Below, one piece after another: positions 1 to 5,706 of a stretch of 5,706 bases of DNA. This DNA comes from Paracoccaceae bacterium (lineage in GTDB: Bacteria; Pseudomonadota; Alphaproteobacteria; Rhodobacterales; Rhodobacteraceae), in assembly GCA_020832725.1 (NCBI GenBank), contig JAFIEC010000339.1:1-5706 (forward strand), in the 5' to 3' direction. The position numbers and the translations under genes were made by a program. Below the pieces are notes generated by a model. The model saw nothing but the letters and a program-made list of their open reading frames with translations. It searched no databases and was not told the DNA's origin. Every line of letters starts with the position of its first letter. The stretch's first letter is position 1.

Positions 1-1220
1 TCTCGGTCAAGGACCTGCTCTTGACCCGGGGAATGCCCACGCGGCGCGGTTCTCTCACCACCGACACGGATGCGCCGCAGGCCACCGACGCGCCCGCCGT
101 CGCCCGGCTGCGGGCGGGAGGGGCGGTCCTGTATGGCAAGACCACCACCACCGAATTCGGCGGCAGCCCCTATTCGGTCAGCCCGCTCAGCGGGGCGACG
201 CGCTCGCCCTGGCATCTGGCCCATGGCTGCTCGGGCTCGTCCATGGGGGCGGCGGCGCAGCTTGCCGCCGGGGTGGGCACGCTGGCGCTGGGCAATGATG
301 CGGCGGGCTCCATCCGCATGCCGGCCGGTTTCGGGGGCGTGACGGGGTTGAAGCCGACTTTTGGCCTTGTCGCCACCTGGCCCCCGTCGGCTGCGGGCAT
401 CCTTGGCCATACCGGCCCCATGGGCTGGAGCGTGGAGGATACGGCGCTGCTGCTGGAGGGGATCGCCGGGCCGGACCCGCGCGATCCATGGTCCCTGCCG
501 GTCGCTGCTTCGGGGGCGCGGTTCGTGCCACCCTCGGGCGGCGACCTGCGCGGTCTGCGCATCGCCTACAGCCCCACGATGGGCATCCGCGCGCCCGTGC
601 CCGAGGTGCGCGCCGCCACCGATGCCGCGATGCAGGCCATGGCCGGTCTGGGCGCGCAGGTGGAGGAGGTGGACCCGCCCCTTGACGGTCTGTTCGAGGC
701 CTATGACATCCTGCGCATCTGCAACCGGGCGGCGGCCTATCGCGCCAGCGGTGCCGCCGGCGCGCGCGGGCAGATGGACGAGCTTGTCTCGCGCGTGCTG
801 GACCAGGCGGCGGCCTTTGGGATGGACGACTACATCGCCGCCCTGTCGCGGCGCGAGGCGCTGGCCGCAGGCATGGCGGCCTTTCACGAGACATGGGATC
901 TGCTGGTGACCCCCACGCTTGCGGTGCCGCCCTTGCCCATCGGCGCGGGTCCGGGGCCGGGGGACGCGCATTGGTATCAGATCGGCGGCGAGATCTGGTC
1001 GCCCTATACCTTTGCCTTCAACATGACCCATCAGCCCGCGCTCAGCCTGCCCTGCGGATTGACCCGGGGCGCGGATGGCGGGGTGGCGGGGCTGCCCATC
1101 GGGCTGCAGATCGTCGGCGCGCGCCATGCCGATGCGCTGGTGCTGCGGGCGGGGGCCGCCTATGAGGCGACGCGCGACTGGGCGCGCCCGGCCTTTCCGT
1201 TCCGGGGGGCAGAGGCATGA
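1..1220 (+). CDS. Amidase-signature family hydrolase, 5'-truncated by window edge
   Basis: This enzyme is predicted to hydrolyse a carboxamide (R-CO-NH2 or an amide/peptide-like bond) in the cytoplasm. The reading frame is open from base 3 and continues upstream, so the TTG at 21 is not the start. The full Ser-cisSer-Lys triad of the family is visible: Lys in an SVKDL motif (codon 9-11), cis-Ser in GCSGSSMG (codon 237-239), and the Ser nucleophile in AAGSIRMP (codon 309-311), followed by GLKPT. The C-terminal family block PALSLPCG...GLPIGLQIVG is intact near 1036-1116. About 405 residues are visible; the family is usually 450-500, so roughly 60-90 residues are missing upstream. The usual GGSSGG loop reads GSSMG here, with Met replacing a Gly. 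GatA of the tRNA amidotransferase is the same fold, but the absence of gatB/gatC and the transporter context argue for a catabolic amidase. The substrate is unknown. Confidence 0.93.
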   Translation, partial: SVKDLLLTRGMPTRRGSLTTDTDAPQATDAPAVARLRAGGAVLYGKTTTTEFGGSPYSVSPLSGATRSPWHLAHGCSGSSMGAAAQLAAGVGTLALGNDAAGSIRMPAGFGGVTGLKPTFGLVATWPPSAAGILGHTGPMGWSVEDTALLLEGIAGPDPRDPWSLPVAASGARFVPPSGGDLRGLRIAYSPTMGIRAPVPEVRAATDAAMQAMAGLGAQVEEVDPPLDGLFEAYDILRICNRAAAYRASGAAGARGQMDELVSRVLDQAAAFGMDDYIAALSRREALAAGMAAFHETWDLLVTPTLAVPPLPIGAGPGPGDAHWYQIGGEIWSPYTFAFNMTHQPALSLPCGLTRGADGGVAGLPIGLQIVGARHADALVLRAGAAYEATRDWARPAFPFRGAEA

Positions 1221-2776
1221 GCGGCCTGCGCATCGCCCTGGGTGGCCTGCAGCACGAGACCAACAGCTTTGCCCCCGGCACGGCCAGCCTTGCCGATTTC
1301 GAGGCCCCGCGCGGCTGGCCGCCGCTGTCGCGCGGTGCCGGGATGCTTGCGGCGCTGGAGGGCACGCCGGTTGCCGCCCGCGGCGCGCTGGAGGTGGCGC
1401 GCGCAGCCGGGGCCGAGGTGGTGCCGCTGCTGTGGGGGCTGGCGCTGCCTTCGGGGCCGGTGGAGCATGACGCCTTTGAAACCCTGCGCGACGAGATCAG
1501 CGGGGCCCTGCGCGCGGCGGCCCCCCTCGACGGGGTCTATCTCGATCTGCACGGCGCGATGATGACCACCGCCGAGGGCGATGCCGAGGGCGCGTTGCTG
1601 GAGGCGGTGCGCGCATGTGTGGGGCCGGGCGTGCCGGTGGTGATCAGCCTCGATCTGCATGCCAACGTCTCGCCCGGAATGGTGGCGGTGGTCGATGGCA
1701 TGACTGCCTATCGCACCTATCCCCATATCGACATGGCCGATGCCGGTGCCCGCGCGATGCGCCGGTTGCTGGCGCTGGCCGGGGGCGCGCCGAGGCGGCA
1801 TCTGGTGCTGCGCCAGCCTGGGTATCTCATCCCGCTGGTGGCACAGGCCACGGCTGCGGCCCCAGTGTCGGGGCTGTATGCCAAAGCGGCGGCGCAGGAG
1901 GCGGGGCAGGGCGGGGCGGTGACCATCGCGCTGGGCTTTCCGCTGGCCGATACCGAGGATGCCGGCCCCGCGCTGGTGGTCGAGCACGAGGATGACGCCA
2001 TCGCGGAGGCCATGGCCGATGCGGCGCTGCGGGCATGGGAGGACGCGCGGCAGGATTTCTCTGCCCGCCTGCTGGAGCCGGAAGAGGCCGTGGCCGAGGC
2101 GATGGCGCTGCCGCCCGGGCCCGGCCCTGTGGTGATCGCGGATGTGCAGGACAACCCCGGCGGCGGCGGCACCAACGATACCACGGGTCTGTTGCGCGCG
2201 CTGCTGAACGCCCGGGCCGACGGGGCGCTGATGGTGCATGTTGCCGACGAGGTGGCGCTTGAAGCGGCACTTGCCGCCGGAGAGCGGGGCATCATGCGCG
2301 AATCCCTGGGTGGCCGCGCCGACCCCGAGACCGGTGCCCCCCTGCCGGGGCCGTGGCGGGTGGACGTGCTGGCCGATGGCAACTTTACCGGCGAGGGGCC
2401 GATGTATGGCGGCACGAGCATCCGCATGGGGCCCGTGGCCCTTGTCTCCCAGGAGGGGGTTGGGGTGATCCTTGCGGGGGGGCGGATGCAGGCCTCCGAG
2501 CCGGGGTTGCTGCGCCACCTCGGGATCGACCCTGCCGAGGTGCCCATCCTTGCCGTGAAATCCTCTGTCCATTTCCGGGCCGCCTATGAGCCGATGGCCC
2601 GCGCTGTCCTGCTGGCCCGGGCCCCGGGGCGGGTGGAGATGGACCTCGCCCGCCTGGAGCTGACACGTGCGCGCCGCCGTGGATCTTTCGCCGGCGTGGC
2701 GGCGGACCCGCTGGCGTCGGGCGAAGACCATGCCGAACGATCATCCATCAAGTCATCATCCATCCATACGGAGTGA
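1217..2776 (+). CDS. M81 family metallopeptidase (MlrC-like)
   Basis: This is a predicted cytoplasmic zinc-dependent peptidase of the family named for MlrC, which degrades linearised microcystin; most members have unknown substrates. It has 519 residues, slightly above the common ~490-500. The N-terminus carries the family motif RIALGGLQHETNSFAP (residues 5-20). Candidate metal ligands are His112 in YLDLHGAMM, Asp146 and His148 in SLDLHANVS, and His170 in TYPHIDM; their spacing matches the ligand set I recall for MlrC (His150, Asp184, His186, His208). The C-terminal domain shows DNPGGGGTNDTTGLLRALL (312-330) and KSSVHFRAAYEPMA (448-461). No signal peptide is visible. The ATG at 1217 overlaps the amidase stop as ATGA, with G-rich sequence at 1204-1209 as a possible ribosome site; this suggests translational coupling. 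The last ~20 residues (Ser/His-rich) look like a non-conserved tail. The family call is firm; the substrate is unknown. Confidence 0.94.
   Translation: MSGLRIALGGLQHETNSFAPGTASLADFEAPRGWPPLSRGAGMLAALEGTPVAARGALEVARAAGAEVVPLLWGLALPSGPVEHDAFETLRDEISGALRAAAPLDGVYLDLHGAMMTTAEGDAEGALLEAVRACVGPGVPVVISLDLHANVSPGMVAVVDGMTAYRTYPHIDMADAGARAMRRLLALAGGAPRRHLVLRQPGYLIPLVAQATAAAPVSGLYAKAAAQEAGQGGAVTIALGFPLADTEDAGPALVVEHEDDAIAEAMADAALRAWEDARQDFSARLLEPEEAVAEAMALPPGPGPVVIADVQDNPGGGGTNDTTGLLRALLNARADGALMVHVADEVALEAALAAGERGIMRESLGGRADPETGAPLPGPWRVDVLADGNFTGEGPMYGGTSIRMGPVALVSQEGVGVILAGGRMQASEPGLLRHLGIDPAEVPILAVKSSVHFRAAYEPMARAVLLARAPGRVEMDLARLELTRARRRGSFAGVAADPLASGEDHAERSSIKSSSIHTE
2740..2764 (+). repeat. Short direct repeat at the end of the peptidase gene
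   Basis: The 10-mer ATCATCCATC occurs at 2740-2749 and again at 2755-2764, a 15-base period that keeps the reading frame. It encodes part of the Ser-rich peptidase tail and sits just before the ribosome site of the binding-protein gene. The stretch is lower in GC than its surroundings, which should leave the ribosome site unstructured. It may be chance. Confidence 0.4.
2770..2773 (+). promoter_or_regulatory. Ribosome binding site of the substrate-binding protein gene
   Basis: GGAG lies 7 bases before the ATG at 2781, inside the last codons of the peptidase gene. It decides the start. The frame is open back to an ATG at 2667, but the upstream residues are charged, Arg-rich and unlike a signal peptide, whereas the protein from 2781 starts with a textbook one. 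Confidence 0.75.
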
Positions 2777-2780
2777 GCCC

Positions 2781-4307
2781 ATGTTCAGACCGACACGACA
2801 CATGCTGCTGGCAGCGGCCCTTGCCCTGCCGCTAGCCCTGCCCGCAGGCCTGCAGGCAGGCCCTGCCGACAACAGCCTGACCATCGCCATGGGCGAGGAA
2901 CTGCCCGGCTTTGACGGCTATATCTCCACCTCGCGCGACGGGGTGGTGATGACGCGCCACCTCTTCGACATGCTGATCTACCGCAACCCCGAGACATTCG
3001 ACTACGAGCCGCTTCTGGCGACCGAATGGCGGCGGATCGACGACCTGACGTGGGAGTTCGACCTGCGCGAGGGTGTCGTCTTTCACAACGGCGATGCCTT
3101 TACCGCCGAGGATGTGGTCTGGACGCTGAACACCTACGCCGATCCGGCGACCGGTGCGCGCAGCCAGGCGGCCGTGTCGTGGATCGACCGGGTGGAGGCC
3201 GTGGACGAGCTGACCGTGCGGGTCATCTCCAAGGAGCCGTTCCCGGCGGCGCTGGAATTCATCGCGGGCTCGCTTCCGATTCATCCGGCGGATTATGCGC
3301 AATCGGTGGGCCTTGACGGCTTTGCCCAGGCGCCTGTGGGCACCGGACCCTACAAGCTGGGCGAGGTGCGGGGCGGTGACTTCACGCTGCTGCGCAACGA
3401 GGCCTATTTCGAGGGCGGCGGCAAGGGCACGCCCGCCATCGACCGCATCGACGTGCGCCTGATCCCAGATACCGCCACCCGCATCGCCGAGATCATCGGC
3501 GGCAGTGTCGACTGGACATGGAACGTGCCGGCAGACCAGATCCCGCAACTTGACCGGCTGCCGAATGTGACCGCCGAGCTGGGCACGACCATGCGCATCG
3601 CCATGATCCTGCTCGACTCGGTGGGCCGCGCCAACGAGAACTCGCCGCTTGCCGATGTGCGGGTGCGTCAGGCGATCAACCACGCCATCGACCGCGAGGG
3701 GATCGTGGCGGCCCTTGTCGGCGGCAGCGGCGAGGTGATCAACGTGCCGTGCTACCCGCTGCAGTTCGGCTGCGACACGGGGGCCGGGGTGGCCTATGAA
3801 TTCAACCCCGACGGCGCCCGGGCACTGCTGGCCGAGGCCGGCCATGCCGATGGCATCACGCTGAAGATGGGCTCGTTCCGCGACCGGTCGCGGGCCGAGG
3901 CGATTCAGGCCAACCTCGCCGCCGTGGGCATCACCCTGGAGATCGAGATGCTGCAGGCGCGGGCGTCGTTCTCGTCCTGGAGAGAGGGCCAGATCGACAT
4001 GTGGTATGGTGACTGGGGCTCGTTCTCCATCGCCGATACCTCGGCCTCGATGGGCAATTTCTTTGATGGCGGGGCCAATGACGGGGCCCGCGACGAAGAG
4101 GTGACCGCCCTTCTGGCCGAGGCCGCGCGGATCGTGGACGAGGATGCCCGCCTCGCAGCCTACAGCGAGGCCATCCGGCGTGCGACCGAAGCCGCCTATT
4201 GGGTGCCCATGCACACCATCGTGATGGGCTATGCCTACCGGCCGGGCCTGAACTTTGCGGCCCCCGTGGACGAGGTGCCGCGCTTCTTCCTCGCTTCGTG
4301 GGAATAA
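2781..4307 (+). CDS. ABC transporter periplasmic substrate-binding protein, family 5 (DppA/OppA-like)
   Basis: This is the ligand receptor of a peptide/nickel-type ABC importer, 508 residues as a precursor. Residues 1-26 form a Sec signal peptide: basic start (RPTRH), hydrophobic Leu/Ala core, and likely cleavage after LQA; there is no lipobox Cys, so the mature protein should be soluble in the periplasm. Family blocks in order are LLATEW (78-83), DDLTWEFDLREGVVFHNG (87-104) with FTAEDV (107-112), GTGPYKL (187-193), VRQAINHAIDREGIV (295-309), and WYGDW (408-412). Asp411 falls where OppA and DppA have an Asp that contacts the peptide amino terminus, though that position is common across the family. 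Cys324 and Cys331 are near each other and could form a disulfide. It starts 4 bases after the peptidase stop, so it is cotranscribed with the hydrolases, and is followed by its permeases. The ligand (di-/oligopeptide, amide, opine or other) cannot be told from sequence alone. Confidence 0.95.
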   Translation: MFRPTRHMLLAAALALPLALPAGLQAGPADNSLTIAMGEELPGFDGYISTSRDGVVMTRHLFDMLIYRNPETFDYEPLLATEWRRIDDLTWEFDLREGVVFHNGDAFTAEDVVWTLNTYADPATGARSQAAVSWIDRVEAVDELTVRVISKEPFPAALEFIAGSLPIHPADYAQSVGLDGFAQAPVGTGPYKLGEVRGGDFTLLRNEAYFEGGGKGTPAIDRIDVRLIPDTATRIAEIIGGSVDWTWNVPADQIPQLDRLPNVTAELGTTMRIAMILLDSVGRANENSPLADVRVRQAINHAIDREGIVAALVGGSGEVINVPCYPLQFGCDTGAGVAYEFNPDGARALLAEAGHADGITLKMGSFRDRSRAEAIQANLAAVGITLEIEMLQARASFSSWREGQIDMWYGDWGSFSIADTSASMGNFFDGGANDGARDEEVTALLAEAARIVDEDARLAAYSEAIRRATEAAYWVPMHTIVMGYAYRPGLNFAAPVDEVPRFFLASWE

Positions 4308-4315
4308 GCCGGGCA

Positions 4316-4339
4316 GGGCCGGGCGCTCCGGTCCGGCCC
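4316..4339 (+). promoter_or_regulatory. GC-rich hairpin just after the binding-protein stop codon
   Basis: GGGCCGGGC (4316-4324) pairs with GTCCGGCCC (4331-4339): 9 base pairs including one G-U, with a 6-base loop. It begins 8 bases after the TAA of the binding-protein gene. No T-run follows, so it is not a standard intrinsic terminator. Hairpins in this position after binding-protein genes are known in other importer operons to protect the upstream message from 3' exonucleases; that role is inferred here. Confidence 0.5.
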
Positions 4340-4390
4340 GATCCGGTGTTGCGCCGCTGACGCCGGTGGCCCACAGAATGACCGACGACC

Positions 4391-4416
4391 GCGCCGTCCC
4401 CTGCGGGGGGCGGCGC
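4391..4416 (+). promoter_or_regulatory. Strong hairpin with UNCG-class tetraloop before the permease gene
   Basis: GCGCCGTCCCC (4391-4401) pairs with GGGGGCGGCGC (4406-4416): 11 base pairs, ten Watson-Crick and one G-U, closed by TGCG. In RNA this is C(UGCG)G, a member of the very stable UNCG tetraloop class. It ends 20 bases before the permease ATG. There is no T-tract after it, so complete termination is unlikely; partial attenuation, mRNA processing or 3'-end stabilisation of the upstream message are the options. Confidence 0.55.
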
Positions 4417-4436
4417 TCACATCCGGAACGGGTGGA

Positions 4437-5360
4437 ATGATGCTCTCCTTCCTGCTCAGGCGGCTAGTCCTTTCGGCGGTGGTGATCAGCGCCATTTCGG
4501 TGATCACCTTCGGGCTGAGCCATGTCGCCATCGATCCTGCAAGCGGCATCGCGGGCGACAGCGCGACGCCGCAGGATATCGCGCTGATCCGCGTCCAGTA
4601 TGGCTTTGACCGGCCGTTGCCCGCGCAATACCTCTCGTATGTGGGGCAGGTGCTGCAGGGCGATCTGGGGCGCTCCTATCTGACGCGGCAGCCGGTGGCC
4701 GACATGATCGCCAGCCGCGTGGGCGTGACCGCGACGCTGGCTGGCCTGTCGATCCTGTTTGCGCTGGCCCTCTCGGTGCCGCTGGGCGTGCTGGCGGCGC
4801 TGCGCCCCGGTTCGGGCGTGGACCGGCTGGCGCTGACCATTGCGGTAACCGGGCAGGCCATACCGAATTTCTGGGCGGGGCTGCTGCTGATCCTGCTGTT
4901 CGGCGTCACGCTGGGATGGCTGCCGATCTCGGGCAGCGGCACCTGGGCGCATTTCGTGCTGCCCACCATCACCCTTGGCTCCTTTGCCACACCGGCGCTG
5001 ATGCGGCTGGTGCGCGCGGGCATGATCGAGGTGCTGGAGGCCGACTATATCCGGACCGCCCGCGCCATGGGCCTGAGCGAGCGGGCGATCCTGTTCCGCT
5101 TTGCCCTGCGCCCGGCGATCCTGCCGGTCATCTCGCTGACCGCCGTGCAGCTGGGCTTCATGCTGGGCGGTTCGGTGGTGGTGGAATCGGTCTTTGCGCT
5201 GCAGGGGCTGGGCTATCTGGCGTGGCAATCCATGACGCGGGCCGACATGCCGGTGATCCAGGCGATCGTGCTGATGATCTCGCTGATCTATGTGGTGCTG
5301 ATGCTGCTGGCCGATGCGATCAACGCCGCCCTCGACCCGCGCATCCGGGCCGCGGCATGA
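4437..5360 (+). CDS. ABC transporter permease, DppB/OppB type
   Basis: This is one of the two inner-membrane channel subunits of the importer, 307 residues, the usual length for DppB-like proteins. The N-terminus FLLRRLVLSAVVIS with a first membrane span (about 9-31) is typical. It is followed by the periplasmic block ATPQDIALIRVQYGFDRPL (43-61) and GDLGRSYLTRQPVADMI (75-91). Further hydrophobic spans lie near 98-121, 132-157, 172-194, 227-253 and 272-293, giving six in total. The cytoplasmic EAA loop that docks on the ATPase is clear: EADYIRTARAMG at 201-212, leading to AILP at 227-230. The start may be the ATG at 4437 or the adjacent in-frame ATG at 4440; the upstream GGA at 4425-4427 or GGGTGGA at 4430-4436 gives only a modest ribosome site. 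It is separated from the binding-protein gene by a 129-bp gap with hairpins and overlaps the next permease by ATGA. Confidence 0.95.
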   Translation: MMLSFLLRRLVLSAVVISAISVITFGLSHVAIDPASGIAGDSATPQDIALIRVQYGFDRPLPAQYLSYVGQVLQGDLGRSYLTRQPVADMIASRVGVTATLAGLSILFALALSVPLGVLAALRPGSGVDRLALTIAVTGQAIPNFWAGLLLILLFGVTLGWLPISGSGTWAHFVLPTITLGSFATPALMRLVRAGMIEVLEADYIRTARAMGLSERAILFRFALRPAILPVISLTAVQLGFMLGGSVVVESVFALQGLGYLAWQSMTRADMPVIQAIVLMISLIYVVLMLLADAINAALDPRIRAAA

Positions 5361-5706
5361 GCGGGGCGGGCATGAGCGCGGACGGCACGGGCGGGCGCCC
5401 GCGTCTGAACAAGGGCGTCGCCATCGGCGGCGCGGTGGTGCTGCTGTTCGTGCTGGTGGCGCTGTTCGCCCCGCTGATCGCCCCCCATGATCCCTATGCG
5501 CAGAACCTTCTGATGCGGCTCAAGCCGCCCTTCTGGCAGGAGGGCTGGCATCCCGCCCATCCGCTGGGCACCGATCAGCTGGGCCGGGACTACCTCTCGC
5601 GACTCATTCACGGCACGCGGGTGTCGCTTCTGGTGGGCTTTGGCGCGGTGGCCATCTCGGCGGTGGTGGGCATCAGCCTTGGCATCGTGGCGGGCTATGC
5701 CGGCGG
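5357..5706 (+). CDS. ABC transporter permease, DppC/OppC type, 3'-truncated by window edge
   Basis: This is the second membrane subunit, expected to pair with the preceding DppB-type protein. Only the first 116 codons are in the window; the frame is still open at the end. Residues 1-19 are a polar cytoplasmic leader, 20-42 a first membrane span ending in FAPLIAPHDPY, and 68-83 the DppC/OppC hallmark HPLGTDQLGRDYLSRL. The second span starts near 88 (VSLLVGFGAVAIS), where the permease domain begins. Full-length relatives are about 280-300 residues, and the EAA loop would lie beyond the window. The ATG at 5357 overlaps the upstream stop as ATGA. A second in-frame ATG at 5372 (residue 6) has a purine-rich GGGGCGGG run before it and may be the true start. 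ATPase genes would be expected next. Confidence 0.92.
   Translation, partial: MSGAGMSADGTGGRPRLNKGVAIGGAVVLLFVLVALFAPLIAPHDPYAQNLLMRLKPPFWQEGWHPAHPLGTDQLGRDYLSRLIHGTRVSLLVGFGAVAISAVVGISLGIVAGYAG

Noticed and set aside
21..23. TTG as the start codon of the amidase
   Set aside because: The frame continues upstream to the window edge and encodes SVKDLL with the catalytic Lys, so the gene starts outside the window.
1160..2731. Long open frame of 523 codons on the minus strand opposite the M81 peptidase gene
   Set aside because: It is the mirror of a high-GC gene with G/C third positions, which removes stop codons from the opposite strand. The product is Arg/His/Gly/Gln-rich with no recognisable domain, while the plus strand has clear family motifs.
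2667..2780. In-frame upstream extension of the binding protein starting at the ATG at 2667
   Set aside because: It would put 38 Arg-rich residues before the signal peptide and overlap the peptidase by 110 bases. The ATG at 2781 has a GGAG site at the right distance and starts a normal signal peptide.
2844..2867. Palindromic GCAGGCCTGC and overlapping GGCAGG/CCTGCC in the signal-peptide region
   Set aside because: The bases encode the end of a normal signal peptide (PAGLQAGP), and repeated GC-rich Ala/Gly/Leu/Pro codons readily create such short palindromes by chance.
2832..4214. Long open frame of 460 codons on the minus strand opposite the binding-protein gene
   Set aside because: Same high-GC shadow effect. 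The translation is low in family-like motifs and the plus strand encodes a complete binding protein.
4255..4440. Small open frame of 61 codons spanning the end of the binding-protein gene and the intergenic gap
   Set aside because: Most of its first part is out of frame inside a real gene. It has no ribosome site and its Arg/Gly/Pro-rich composition is typical of a shadow frame; the hairpins explain the gap better.

Overview
The window is very GC-rich, with strong G/C preference at third codon positions. All of its genes are on the plus strand. Codon use and protein style suggest an alphaproteobacterium of the Rhodobacter/Paracoccus/roseobacter type. That placement is an impression from composition and sequence style, not a search result.

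Layout: (1) positions 1-1220 hold the 3' part of an amidase-signature hydrolase whose start lies upstream of the window. (2) 1217-2776 is a complete M81-family (MlrC-like) metallopeptidase that overlaps the amidase by ATGA. (3) 2781-4307 is a periplasmic substrate-binding protein of the peptide/nickel family (SBP_bac_5, DppA/OppA-like) with a signal peptide; it begins 4 bases after the peptidase stop. (4) 4308-4436 is the only real intergenic gap, 129 bp with two strong GC-rich hairpins. (5) 4437-5360 is a DppB-type ABC permease. (6) 5357 to the window end is the 5' part of a DppC-type permease, overlapping the previous gene by ATGA.

The genes read as one operon for import and breakdown of a peptide- or amide-containing nutrient. 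The binding protein captures the substrate in the periplasm and the two permeases form the channel. The ATPase subunit(s) are not in the window and are expected downstream. The two hydrolases, neither with a visible export signal in the sequence shown, would cleave the imported compound in the cytoplasm. The substrate cannot be read from the sequence.

The gene families are known and I see no clearly new biological system. The points most worth a second look are the pairing of an amidase with an M81 peptidase in a transporter operon, and the two hairpins between the binding protein and the permease. One of these carries a UNCG-class tetraloop, and they are placed where they could set different expression levels for the binding protein and the permeases.
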